Assembly (NCBI RefSeq): GCF_042731755.1
Contig: NZ_JBHWLR010000005.1
Location: 310,001 to 374,000, forward strand
DNA: 64,000 bases
Reading direction: 5' to 3'
Source of the DNA: Promicromonospora sp042731755
GTDB taxonomy: Bacteria > Actinomycetota > Actinomycetes > Actinomycetales > Cellulomonadaceae
The notes under the pieces were generated by a model, which did no database searches, had not been told where the DNA came from, and worked only from the letters and a program-made list of their open reading frames with translations. The translations under genes were made by a program, and so were the position numbers. Below, one piece after another: positions 17,579 through 24,972 of the stretch; the stretch's first letter is position 1, and each line of letters opens with the position of its first letter.

Positions 17579-17675
17579 CCCGGCGACGCCGGGAATAAAA
17601 CACCCGGCGACCGGGAATAGGCGGTGCCCCGGGCAACCTTGTACGTGTCGTGCAGCACACCCCGGAACCCCAGGC

Positions 17676-19115
17676 ATGACCGCGACGTCCACCGGCACCA
17701 CCGACACGCGGCTCGGCCTGCGCGGCGACCGTGGCCCGATCCTCGGCGCGCTCATGCTCGCCACGGCGCTCGTGGCGCTCGACGCCACGATCCTCGCCAC
17801 CGCCTCGACCACGATCGCGCGCGAGCTCGGCGCGTTCGAGCAGGTCCCGTGGCTCTTCTCCGCGTACACGCTCGCCCAGGCCGTGACCGTCCCGGTGTAC
17901 GGGCGGCTGGCCGACGTGTTCGGCCGCAAGCGCGTGATCCTCGCGGGCATCGCGCTGTTCCTGCTCGGCTCCGTGCTGTGCGCCGTGGCCTGGAGCATGC
18001 CGGCCCTGATCTGGTTCCGGGTGCTGCAGGGCCTGGGCGCCGGCGCGATCCTGCCGATGTCGATGACGATCGCCAGCGACATCTACACGCTCGCCGAGCG
18101 CGCCAAGACGCAGGGCTACATGGCCAGCGTGTGGGCCGTCTCCTCGGTGCTCGGCCCCACCCTCGGCGGCGTGTTCAGCCAGTTCGTGAGCTGGCGCTGG
18201 ATCTTCTGGGTCAACGTGCCGATCGGCGTCGTGGCCCTCCTGGCGATCTGGCTCAAGTTCCACGAGAAGGAGCGCGACGGCGAGCGCCAGCCCGTCGACT
18301 ACGTGGGCGCGGTGCTGCTCACGGGCGGCAGCACGCTGCTGGTGCTCGGCCTGCTGGAGGGCGGCCACGCCTGGGGCTGGGCCTCGGCGCAGTCGATCGT
18401 CATCTTCGTCGCGGCCGTGGCGCTGCTCGTCGCGTTCGCCGTGTCCGCCCGGCGCACGGCCCACCCGATCTTCGACCTGCGGCTGCTGCGCCGCCGGGTG
18501 GTGGGCGCGTCGACGGCGGCGTCGCTGATGGTCGGCGTCATCACGCTCGGCCTGTCCACCTACATCCCGATCTACGCGCAGGGCGTGCTCGGCGTGGGGC
18601 CGCTGGTGGCCGGGTTCGCCCTCGCGGCGCTCACGCTCGGCTGGCCCATCGCGGCCACGCTGTCGGGACGGGTCTACCTGGCGATCGGCTTCCGCTGGAC
18701 CAGCACGATCGGCGCGGTGGTCGTCCTGGCCGGCTCGCTCCTGACCCTCCTGCTCGACGCCGACGCCGCCGTGTGGCAGATCTCGGCCGCGGTGTTCGTC
18801 ATCGGCCTCGGCATGGGCCTGGTGGCCGTGCCCACCCTGCTCGCCGCCCAGCACAGCGTGGGCTGGGGCGAGCGTGGCGCGGTGACTGCGACCAACATGT
18901 TCGCCCGGTCGATCGGGCAGGCCGTCGGCGTGGCCGCGCTCGGCGCGGTGGTCAATGCCCTGACGGTGGTCGGCGCGGACGGCACGCCCGAGGGGGCGGG
19001 GCTGGCGAACGCCATGCACCTGGTGTTCTGGTGCGTCGTGGCCTGCGCCGCGGTGATGATCGTGACGGTGCTGCTGCTCCCCCGCGACAACCCGAAGGTG
19101 ACGCAGTCCGCGTGA
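17676..19115 (+). CDS. MFS drug efflux transporter (DHA2, 14-TM type)
   Basis: 479 residues, drug:H+ antiporter-2 family. Motif A is present as YGRLADVFGRKRV (about residues 80-92), motif C-like ASVWAVSSVLGPTLGGVFSQFVSWRWIFWVN around 145-175. About 14 hydrophobic segments. Ends with a short charged tail. Downstream of marR in the same direction, which fits a substrate-inducible multidrug pump. Confidence 0.93.
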   Translation: MTATSTGTTDTRLGLRGDRGPILGALMLATALVALDATILATASTTIARELGAFEQVPWLFSAYTLAQAVTVPVYGRLADVFGRKRVILAGIALFLLGSVLCAVAWSMPALIWFRVLQGLGAGAILPMSMTIASDIYTLAERAKTQGYMASVWAVSSVLGPTLGGVFSQFVSWRWIFWVNVPIGVVALLAIWLKFHEKERDGERQPVDYVGAVLLTGGSTLLVLGLLEGGHAWGWASAQSIVIFVAAVALLVAFAVSARRTAHPIFDLRLLRRRVVGASTAASLMVGVITLGLSTYIPIYAQGVLGVGPLVAGFALAALTLGWPIAATLSGRVYLAIGFRWTSTIGAVVVLAGSLLTLLLDADAAVWQISAAVFVIGLGMGLVAVPTLLAAQHSVGWGERGAVTATNMFARSIGQAVGVAALGAVVNALTVVGADGTPEGAGLANAMHLVFWCVVACAAVMIVTVLLLPRDNPKVTQSA

Positions 19116-19139
19116 CGGTTACGCGGTACGCGTGACGGC

Positions 19140-19568
19140 TCATGCCGTCCGCGTGACCACGAACCCCTCCCGCACGCCGTCGAGCACGTCCTGGACGTGC
19201 TTGCGGAAGCCGGGGCAGGTGGCGATGTCGTGCGCGCGGCACTGCAGCGCGTGCTCCGTCATCGCGCGGGACGCCGCCATGTCTGCCATCCGGCGGTCCA
19301 GGTCCGCGATGTGCGCCTCCAGGACCTGGTGCCGGTCGTACGCCCCGGCGTCGAGCATGACGCGCACCTGCTCCAGCGTCATGCCCGCCGCCTTGCTGCG
19401 CACGATGACGCCCACCCGCACCACGTCGTCGCGCCCGTAGCGGCGGCGGCCGGCACCGTCGCGCGCCGGGCGCAGCAGGTTCTCGTCCTCCCAGTAGCGC
19501 AGCACGTGGGTCTCCAGCCCGAACCGACGGGCCGTCTCGCCGACCGACCAGGTCTCGCTTGACTTCAT
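19140..19568 (-). CDS. MerR-family transcriptional regulator
   Basis: 142 residues. N-terminal MerR DNA-binding domain (SVGETARRFGLETHVLRYWEDENLLRPAR; residues 8-37), then the dimerisation helix (about 80-115). Four Cys are not needed for metal ligation as known in CueR/ZntR; two Cys occur late (LQCRAHDIATCPGF, about 109-121) and could be sensory. It diverges from the flavoprotein gene at 19631, and a 24-bp palindrome overlaps its start codon. Confidence 0.92.
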   Translation of the reverse strand: MKSSETWSVGETARRFGLETHVLRYWEDENLLRPARDGAGRRRYGRDDVVRVGVIVRSKAAGMTLEQVRVMLDAGAYDRHQVLEAHIADLDRRMADMAASRAMTEHALQCRAHDIATCPGFRKHVQDVLDGVREGFVVTRTA

Positions 19569-19583
19569 GTCAACATGAAGTCA
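19560..19583. promoter_or_regulatory. MerR operator
   Basis: Perfect inverted repeat TGACTTCATGT-CA-ACATGAAGTCA lying over the merR start codon and upstream of the flavoprotein gene. TTGACT at 19559 can serve as the -35 box of the rightward promoter, with the dyad between -35 and -10, the hallmark of MerR-regulated promoters. Confidence 0.8.
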
Positions 19584-19630
19584 CATCCTGGGGTGGTACC
19601 GCAAGACGTCCCGGGAAACGGAGCCCTGCC

Positions 19631-20575
19631 ATGTCCGCCACAGACCCCCTGACCTCCTACGACGCCGTCGTGATCGGCGGCGGCCCCGCCGGCCTCCAGG
19701 CCGCGCTCACCCTCGGCCGGATGCACCGGCGTGTGCTGCTCCTCGACTCCGGCGAGTACCGCAACGCCACGGCCGAGCACATGCACAACGTGGTGACCAA
19801 CGACGGCCGGCCCCCGGCCGAGTTCCGCGCCGTGGCCCGCACCGAGCTCGCCGCCTATGCGACGGTGACCGTCCGCGAGGACGCGGCGACCGCCGTCGTG
19901 CCGGACGGCGACGGGTTCCGGGTGGAGCTGGGCGCCGACGTCGTCCCGGCCCGCGCCGTGGTGCTCGCGACCGGGCTGCGTGACACCCTGCCCGCGATCC
20001 CCGGGCTGGAGCCCCTGTTCGGCACCGTCGCGGCCGTGTGCCCCTACTGCCACGGGCACGAGCTGAGCGGCAAGCCGGTCGCAGTGCTCGGCAGCGGCCC
20101 GCACGTGGCCCGGGTCGCGTTCCTGCTGGAGCGCATCGCGAGCCGCCTGACCGTCCTGGCCGACGGCGGCGACCTCGACCCGGACACCCGCGCCCTGCTG
20201 GCCGACGCCGGGGTGGGCGTGCGGCCCGAGCCCGTCAAGGAGCTGGTGCGCACCGCCGACGGCGCGCGCGTCGTGCTCGCGGAGGGGCCGGACGAGGAGG
20301 TGGGCGGCATCTTCGTCGCGGCCGAGTTCGGTCAGCGCGCGCCGTTCGCGCAGCAGCTCGGCCTGACCCTGCTGCCGTCGGGCGCCGTCGAGGTCGACGC
20401 GATGGCCCGCACCAGCCTGCCCGGCGTGTTCGCGGCCGGCGACATGGCGCACACATCGGCGATGCCGGGGCCGCTGGCGTCGGTGCTCATGGCGGCGGCG
20501 TCGGGCCAGCTGGCTGCCGTCTCGCTGGACGCGGAGCTGCTGGGCCGCGACCACCCGACGCCGTCGCCGGCCTGA
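19631..20575 (+). CDS. Thioredoxin-reductase-like FAD/NAD(P) oxidoreductase
   Basis: 314 residues. N-terminal FAD motif AVVIGGGPAGLQAALTLGR (12-30), redox-active CPYC (Cys137, Cys140), NAD(P) motif AVLGSGPHVARVAFLLERI, and C-terminal FAD motif GVFAAGDMAHT. This is the layout of low-molecular-weight thioredoxin reductases and of their FFRP/holomycin-dithiol relatives. No thioredoxin gene is adjacent, so the disulfide partner is unknown. ATG at 19631 follows a GGAG-containing leader. Controlled by the divergent MerR gene, which suggests induction by an electrophile, metal or thiol stress. Confidence 0.88.
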   Translation: MSATDPLTSYDAVVIGGGPAGLQAALTLGRMHRRVLLLDSGEYRNATAEHMHNVVTNDGRPPAEFRAVARTELAAYATVTVREDAATAVVPDGDGFRVELGADVVPARAVVLATGLRDTLPAIPGLEPLFGTVAAVCPYCHGHELSGKPVAVLGSGPHVARVAFLLERIASRLTVLADGGDLDPDTRALLADAGVGVRPEPVKELVRTADGARVVLAEGPDEEVGGIFVAAEFGQRAPFAQQLGLTLLPSGAVEVDAMARTSLPGVFAAGDMAHTSAMPGPLASVLMAAASGQLAAVSLDAELLGRDHPTPSPA

Positions 20576-20580
20576 CCTCC

Positions 20581-20724
20581 GCCAGGTCGGCACTCCCCTG
20601 GCCGGAACCCGCCAAGTCGGCAGTCTGCATCGAGGTCGGCACAGACCTGTGCCGACCTCATTACAGAGTGCCGACCTCGGGGCAGGCGCCCAGGAATGTG
20701 CCGACCTCAGCACCACCGCCCCAG
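20581..20724. repeat. 144-bp direct repeat, copy 1
   Basis: Begins GCCAGGTCGGCACTCCCC and ends near CAGCACCACCGCCCCAG. About six differences from copy 2. Contains a palindrome at 20632-20659 (arms GAGGTCGGCACAG, one central mismatch). Confidence 0.9.
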
Positions 20725-20794
20725 GAAGGCTGTCGGGCCAGCAGGTGGCCGATCAGATCCCGCCAAGTCGGCAGCCCCCCTGATCTCTCGGCCA

Positions 20795-20938
20795 GCCAGG
20801 TCGGCACTCCCCTGGCCGGAACCCGCCAAGTCGGCAGTCTGCGTCGAGGTCGGCACAGGCCTGTGCCGACCTCATTACAGAGTGCCGACCTCAAGGCAGG
20901 CGCCCAGGAATGTGCCGACCTCAGCACCAGCACCCCAG
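20795..20938. repeat. 144-bp direct repeat, copy 2
   Basis: Starts 214 nt after copy 1 and is about 96% identical to it. Here the central palindrome is perfect over 28 nt (20846-20873, arm GAGGTCGGCACAGG). Confidence 0.9.
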
Positions 20939-20991
20939 AGAAGTGCCGATCCCAGCGCCAGCACCCCAAACGAGCACCAGCAGCCCGACCA

Positions 20992-21102
20992 CTACGCGCT
21001 CTCGCGCAGCGCCCTTCGCTCGCTCTCGATCGCCAGGAGCTCGGCGAACGCGGAGTTGTAGGTCTCGGCGTCGGCGGGGTCGAGCCGCTGCAGGCGGCTG
21101 CG
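20992..21102 (-). CDS. dnaG: DNA primase DnaG, C-terminal end (split by scaffold gap)
   Basis: 36 codons plus TAG that translate to a typical actinobacterial DnaG C-terminus: SRLQRLDPADAETYNSAF followed by a Glu/Arg/Leu-rich helix ending RRALRESA. This helix belongs to the DnaB-binding domain. The main part of the gene lies at 21436-23235 on the same strand, on the other side of about 330 nt of artefactual sequence and the N-run. A few codons between the two parts are probably missing. Confidence 0.85.
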   Translation of the reverse strand, partial: RSRLQRLDPADAETYNSAFAELLAIESERRALRESA

Positions 21103-21435
21103 CGGGGGGTGGACCCCACGGGTTAGGGAGCAAGAGACGAACGAGAAAAAACAAACACCGANNNNNNNNNNCGCGTGCTTTCATAATATTGCCGACGCCG
21201 TTGATCGGCTGGCGCTCTTCCCTGTACTGCTCAATGTAACCGAGCATTTTTTCACGATCCTGCGTGCCGACGACTATGCTCACGTCGATCCCGGTGGTCG
21301 TCGTCTCCTTAAAGGTTTGCGTATGGTGGGGGGTTGGGGGGGGGGGGGTGGGGGTTTCGGGGGGGGGGGGGGGGAGGCCGGTTGGGGGTGGTTGCTTGCG
21401 TTTTCGCCCTGGGGTTGGAGCCCCGGCCCAACCCC
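21103..21435. other. Artefactual sequence around scaffold gap inside dnaG
   Basis: Holds an A-rich tail (21141-21161), the N-run, a stretch of about 130 nt with much lower GC and different codon use (21172-21305), and a G-homopolymer zone (about 21326-21420). It interrupts the dnaG frame between two parts that clearly belong together. Reads as low-quality contig ends plus a foreign fragment, not as a biological insertion. Confidence 0.85.
21162..21171. other. Scaffold gap (10 N)
   Basis: Ten Ns at a contig join within the 3' part of dnaG. Confidence 0.98.
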
Positions 21436-23235
21436 CCGGCGCACGACGCCCTCGACGAACGCCGCGACGGCGGCCTCCCGGTCCTCCGGGAGCGACGCCA
21501 CCGAGAGCTGCGTGACCACGATCGCCACCGACTCGGATGACTGCTCCAGCACCGCGGCCACCCACTGCGCGGCGGACAGCTCGCGCCCGCCGGCCGCTCC
21601 CCCGGCCGCCCGGATCGCGCCGTGCACCGCACGCCAGGCCGGCACGGCGAACGCGTCCTCGCCGAGCTCGTCGAACGACGCCGGCACGTGCTGCGGGTAC
21701 TGCAGCACCGCGACGAGCGCAAGGCGCTCGTCGCGCGCCACGGGGTCGCGCGGGTCGGGGGCCGGGAGCTGCACCGCGCCCGACGCCGGACGGCCGCCGC
21801 CCTGCGCGCCGCCGGCGACCGGCGTCGCACCGGACGCGGGCCGCGCGCCGTCGGCCGGACGACGCTGCGACGGCGTGGACGCCGCGCGGGCCACCTCGCG
21901 GCGCACCTCGTCGATCTCCGTGCCGATCCAGCCCGCGACCTGGCGCATGTACCCGTCGCGCTGGCTGCGGTCGCGGATGCCCACGATCTCGGGTGCCGCC
22001 GCCCGCACGGCGGACACGCGGCCCTCCACCGTGTTCAGGTCGAACTGCTTGATCTTGGCCTGGATCACGAAGGCGAACAGCGGCTTGCGGCCGTCGACCA
22101 GCGCCCGCACCGCCTCCGGGCCCCGGGCCATGCGCAGGTCGCACGGGTCCATGCCGTCGTCGGCCACTGCCACGTACGTCTGCGCGAAGAACCGCTGGTC
22201 CTCGCCGTAGGCGCGCTCGGCGGCCTTCTGGCCCGCCGCGTCGCCGTCGAACGTGAAGATGATCTCGCCGCCCACGGTGCCGCCGGAGGCGAGCTGCATG
22301 CCACCGCCCGCCGTCGTGTCGCCGAGCAGGCGCCGCACCACCTTGGCGTGGTCGGCGCCGAAGGCCGTGCCGCACGTGGCGACCGCCGTCGTCACACCCG
22401 ACAGGTGCGCCGCCATGACGTCCGTGTACCCCTCGACCACCACCACGCGCTTGCCCTTGGCGATCTCCCGCTTGGCGAGGTCGATCCCGTACAGCACGTG
22501 CGACTTCTTGTAGAGGCTGGTCTCGGGGGTGTTCAGGTACTTGGGTCCCTGGTCGTCCTCGAACAGGCGCCGCGCGCCGAACCCGATCACGGCCCCCGTC
22601 ACGTCGCGGATGGGCCACATGACCCGCCCGCGGAACCGGTCGTAGATCCCGCGCTGCCCCTGCGACATCAGCCCGCTCGCGACCAGCTCGGCCTGCGTGA
22701 AGCCCCGGCCCTGGAGGTGCCGCTGCAGCGCATCCCAGCCCTTGGGCGCGAAGCCGACGCCGAACAGCTCGGCGTCCGACCGGTCGAAGCTGCGCTCCGC
22801 GAGGAACGTGCGCGCCGCCGACGCGTCCGGCCCCATGAGCTGCTCCGCGTAGAACTCCGCGGCCACACTGTGCGCGTCCAGCAGCCGCTGACGCCGGCCC
22901 GGCTCCTCACGCGGACGGGCGGTGCCGCCCTCCTCGTACCGCAGCTGCACACCGGTCTTGCCCGCGAGGTACTCGATGGCCTCGGTGAAGCCGAGCCCGT
23001 CCATCTTCATGACGAACTCGATGACGTCGCCGCCCTCGCCGCACCCGAAGCAGTGGTACCGGCCCACACTGGGCCGCACGTTGAAGCTCGGGCTGCGCTC
23101 GTCGTGGAAGGGGCACAGCCCCACCAGCGCGCCCACCCCGGCGGGCTTGAGGGTCACGTGCGCCGAGACGATCTCGTCGATCCGCGCGCGCTCGCGGACC
23201 TGGTCCACATCCTCGCGTCTGATCAGCCCGGCCAC
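21436..23235 (-). CDS. dnaG: DNA primase DnaG, first 600 codons (3' end displaced by gap)
   Basis: Synthesises RNA primers at the replication fork. The N-terminal zinc-binding CHC2 domain is complete: Cys41-Pro-Phe-His44 and Cys62-Phe-Gly-Cys65. The primase core follows (GVGFAPKGWDAL, YDRFRGRVMWPI), with the TOPRIM Glu in VVVVEGYTDVMAAH and the metal-binding FTFDGDAAGQKAAERA. A Pro/Gly/Ala-rich linker (about 455-515) leads to the C-terminal helicase-binding domain, which breaks at VEGVVRRG before the artefact; its end is at 20992-21102. ATG at 23235 faces the AraC gene end at 23245 with only 9 nt between, so the promoter may lie inside or upstream of that gene. Confidence 0.95.
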
Positions 23236-23244
23236 GGTCGGATT

Positions 23245-24132
23245 CTATGCCCGCTGTCCGACACCCCGGCCGCACGTCCGGGCGTACTCCCCCGGCGGCA
23301 CGCCGACGGCGCGGACGAAGTCTCCCGTGAAGTGCGCCTGGTCGTAGTAGCCGACGGCGGCGGCGAGCCCGGCCAGGTCCAGCTCCGGGTCGCGGCCCAG
23401 CAGCTCGGCGGCGAGGTGCACGCGGTGCCGCTGCAGCACCCACTTGGGGCTCACGCCCACCCAGTCGGCGAACAGCCGCTGCAGCGAGCGCGGCGTGGTG
23501 CCGAGCGTGTCCGCGAGCGCCGCGACGGACGTGCCCGGTACAGCGTCGGCGATCACCGCGAACGCCTCCCTGAGCGCGGTGAGGGCCGCGGCGGAGCGGG
23601 CCGTCCGGGAGCGCTCGGCCGCTTCCTGGAGCAGCGGGGTGAGGGTGCGGACGGCGGCTTCGGGCTGCCCGGCCGCCGCCTGGGCGACGGCCTCGTCGTT
23701 GGCGCGCGCCGCCGTCGGGCCGAGGAAGGGCTCGACGGCGCCGCGCTCCCCCGGGTCGGCGCGGCCGAGCAGGGCGCGGTAGCCGCCGGGGCGCAGCTTG
23801 GTGCCGACCACGGCGCCGGAGCCGGTCAGTGTGCGCACGAAGAGGCCGGCGGGCATCGCGTAGGCGAGCAGGCCCTCCTGCTCCGCGACGACGTGCCCGA
23901 CGGGGTGCGGCATGACGGTCTGGGTGAACGCGACCCCGGGCGGCAGGTCCCAGCTGATCACCCAGTGCCAGTCCACGAGGTCGGCGAGGTCGGGCACCGG
24001 CTCCACGCGGGCCAGGGCGAACGCGTCGCGCGCCCGCACGGGGTCGACGATGCCGAGGGTGGGCCCGGAGTCGAGCGCGCTGTTCACGAGGTTCCGGGCC
24101 GCGGGAGCCTCGCCGTCGAACACCTGTCGCAT
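23245..24132 (-). CDS. AraC-family transcriptional regulator
   Basis: 295 residues. The N-terminal region (about 10-180; VDWHWVISWDLPPGVAFTQTVMPHPVGH) is the ligand-sensing domain found in many actinobacterial AraC proteins; the C-terminal AraC domain has VAALADTLGTTPRSLQRLFADWVG and LAGLAAAVGYYDQAHFTGDFVRAVG. The ATG at 24132 is preferred: longer versions would run into the divergent VOC gene. 43 nt separate it from that gene, so it probably regulates it. Same strand as dnaG and 9 nt upstream, possibly co-transcribed. Confidence 0.9.
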   Translation of the reverse strand: MRQVFDGEAPAARNLVNSALDSGPTLGIVDPVRARDAFALARVEPVPDLADLVDWHWVISWDLPPGVAFTQTVMPHPVGHVVAEQEGLLAYAMPAGLFVRTLTGSGAVVGTKLRPGGYRALLGRADPGERGAVEPFLGPTAARANDEAVAQAAAGQPEAAVRTLTPLLQEAAERSRTARSAAALTALREAFAVIADAVPGTSVAALADTLGTTPRSLQRLFADWVGVSPKWVLQRHRVHLAAELLGRDPELDLAGLAAAVGYYDQAHFTGDFVRAVGVPPGEYARTCGRGVGQRA

Positions 24133-24175
24133 TCTTCCAAGACTGGCACATCCCCGCTCGGGCAGCATCGACGAC

Positions 24176-24628
24176 ATGAGGAACTCAGCCCTGCACCCCA
24201 ACATCGCCGTGTCCGACGCCCGCGCCGCCATCGCCTTCTACGAGGCCGCGCTGGGGGCCGAGACGCTCGACGTGATCACCGCGGGCGACGCCGTGATCCA
24301 CTCCGACCTGGTCCTGCGGTCCGCCGCGGGCGAGTCGACCTTCACCGTCGCGGGCGCGTTCCCGCCCGACTCGGCGGCGCCCGAGCCGGGCGGCCCGACG
24401 CACGCGAGCTTCACGATCCCGGTCGAGGACACCGACGCGGCGTACGCCCGCGCGATCGAGGCCGGGGCGAGCAGCCTGGCCGAGCCCGCCGACTGGTTCG
24501 AGGGCTTCCGGCAGGCCGCGGTGCGCTGCCCGTTCGGCCACCGCTGGTACTTCGTGACGGTCGCGGAGTCGGTCACGCCGGACGACGTCCAGCGCGCGAG
24601 CGACGCCTGGATGTCGGCCCGCGACTGA
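24176..24628 (+). CDS. VOC (glyoxalase/bleomycin-resistance) family protein
   Basis: 150 residues. Two beta-alpha-beta-beta-beta modules of the vicinal oxygen chelate fold, close to PhnB/YdcA-type proteins: HPNIAVSDARAAIAFYEAALGAE at the start and the late segment VRCPFGHRWYFVT, which gives likely metal-side residues. No substrate can be inferred. Diverges from the AraC gene at 24132. Confidence 0.88.
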   Translation: MRNSALHPNIAVSDARAAIAFYEAALGAETLDVITAGDAVIHSDLVLRSAAGESTFTVAGAFPPDSAAPEPGGPTHASFTIPVEDTDAAYARAIEAGASSLAEPADWFEGFRQAAVRCPFGHRWYFVTVAESVTPDDVQRASDAWMSARD

Positions 24629-24711
24629 CCCCTCCCGGGCGGGCGAGTTTGGTTTGCCGGACTAGCGCGGTTCGGTACGCTTTGCCCGACTCAGGGAGGA
24701 ACAAAGGCACC

Positions 24712-24885
24712 ATGGGAATCAGGTATCGCAAGCGGCTGTCGCTCGGTCCGCTCAAGTTCAACATCACGCAGCGGGGCCTGTCGTCGATGAGCTTCAAGGT
24801 GGGTCCCTGGACCTGGAACTCCAAGACCAAGAAGCACTCCATCAACCTCCCCGGCGGCCTGAGCTGGTACAGCAACAACAAGTAG
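24712..24885 (+). CDS. DUF4236 small protein
   Basis: 57 residues. Starts MGIRYRKRLSLGPLKFNITQ, matching the short DUF4236 family (G-x-R-[YF]-RK-x-[IL]-x-LGP ... LPGxGLSY pattern; here LPGGLSWYSNNK at the end). Basic, small, no signal peptide. It has its own AGGGAGGA ribosome site and is followed at once by a strong hairpin, so it is a single-gene transcript. Function unknown. Confidence 0.82.
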   Translation: MGIRYRKRLSLGPLKFNITQRGLSSMSFKVGPWTWNSKTKKHSINLPGGLSWYSNNK

Positions 24886-24892
24886 CGCTGCG

Positions 24893-24920
24893 CGGCGGAG
24901 GCAGGGACCTGCCTCCGCCG
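24893..24920 (+). terminator. Hairpin terminator after DUF4236 gene
   Basis: Perfect 13-nt stem CGGCGGAGGCAGG with a 2-nt loop, starting 8 nt after the stop codon. Confidence 0.75.
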
Positions 24921-24972
24921 GCGACGGCACCGGCCGCACCCCCGGAGCCTCCGCGGACCGCGTGATTCCGGG

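Larger units (their letters stand above)
20576..20991. other. Non-coding block rich in direct and inverted repeats
   Basis: 416 nt between the convergent flavoprotein and dnaG genes, with no convincing open reading frame. It holds two 144-bp direct repeats (20581-20724, 20795-20938), each containing a strong palindrome, and many copies of GAGGTCGGCAC or its complement in both orientations. The last 50 nt before the dnaG stop repeat CCAGCACCCC-type segments. Confidence 0.85.

Noticed and set aside
20632..20659. Integrase attachment site
   Set aside because: No tRNA gene, no integrase and no change in gene content across the block.
20581..20938. CRISPR array
   Set aside because: Only two copies of a long (144-bp) repeat with no regular short spacers and no cas genes.
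21326..21420. G-runs as a possible G-quadruplex regulatory element
   Set aside because: They lie within a disrupted coding region next to a scaffold gap; homopolymer read error is the simpler explanation.
20921..22618. Frame that crosses the second N-run and joins two parts of the dnaG region
   Set aside because: Contains undefined residues, is in the wrong frame on both sides, and exists only because of the artefactual join.
21622..24885. 1087-codon plus-strand frame across dnaG, the AraC gene and the VOC gene
   Set aside because: Antisense to recognisable genes; only its last 57 codons (DUF4236 protein) are real.
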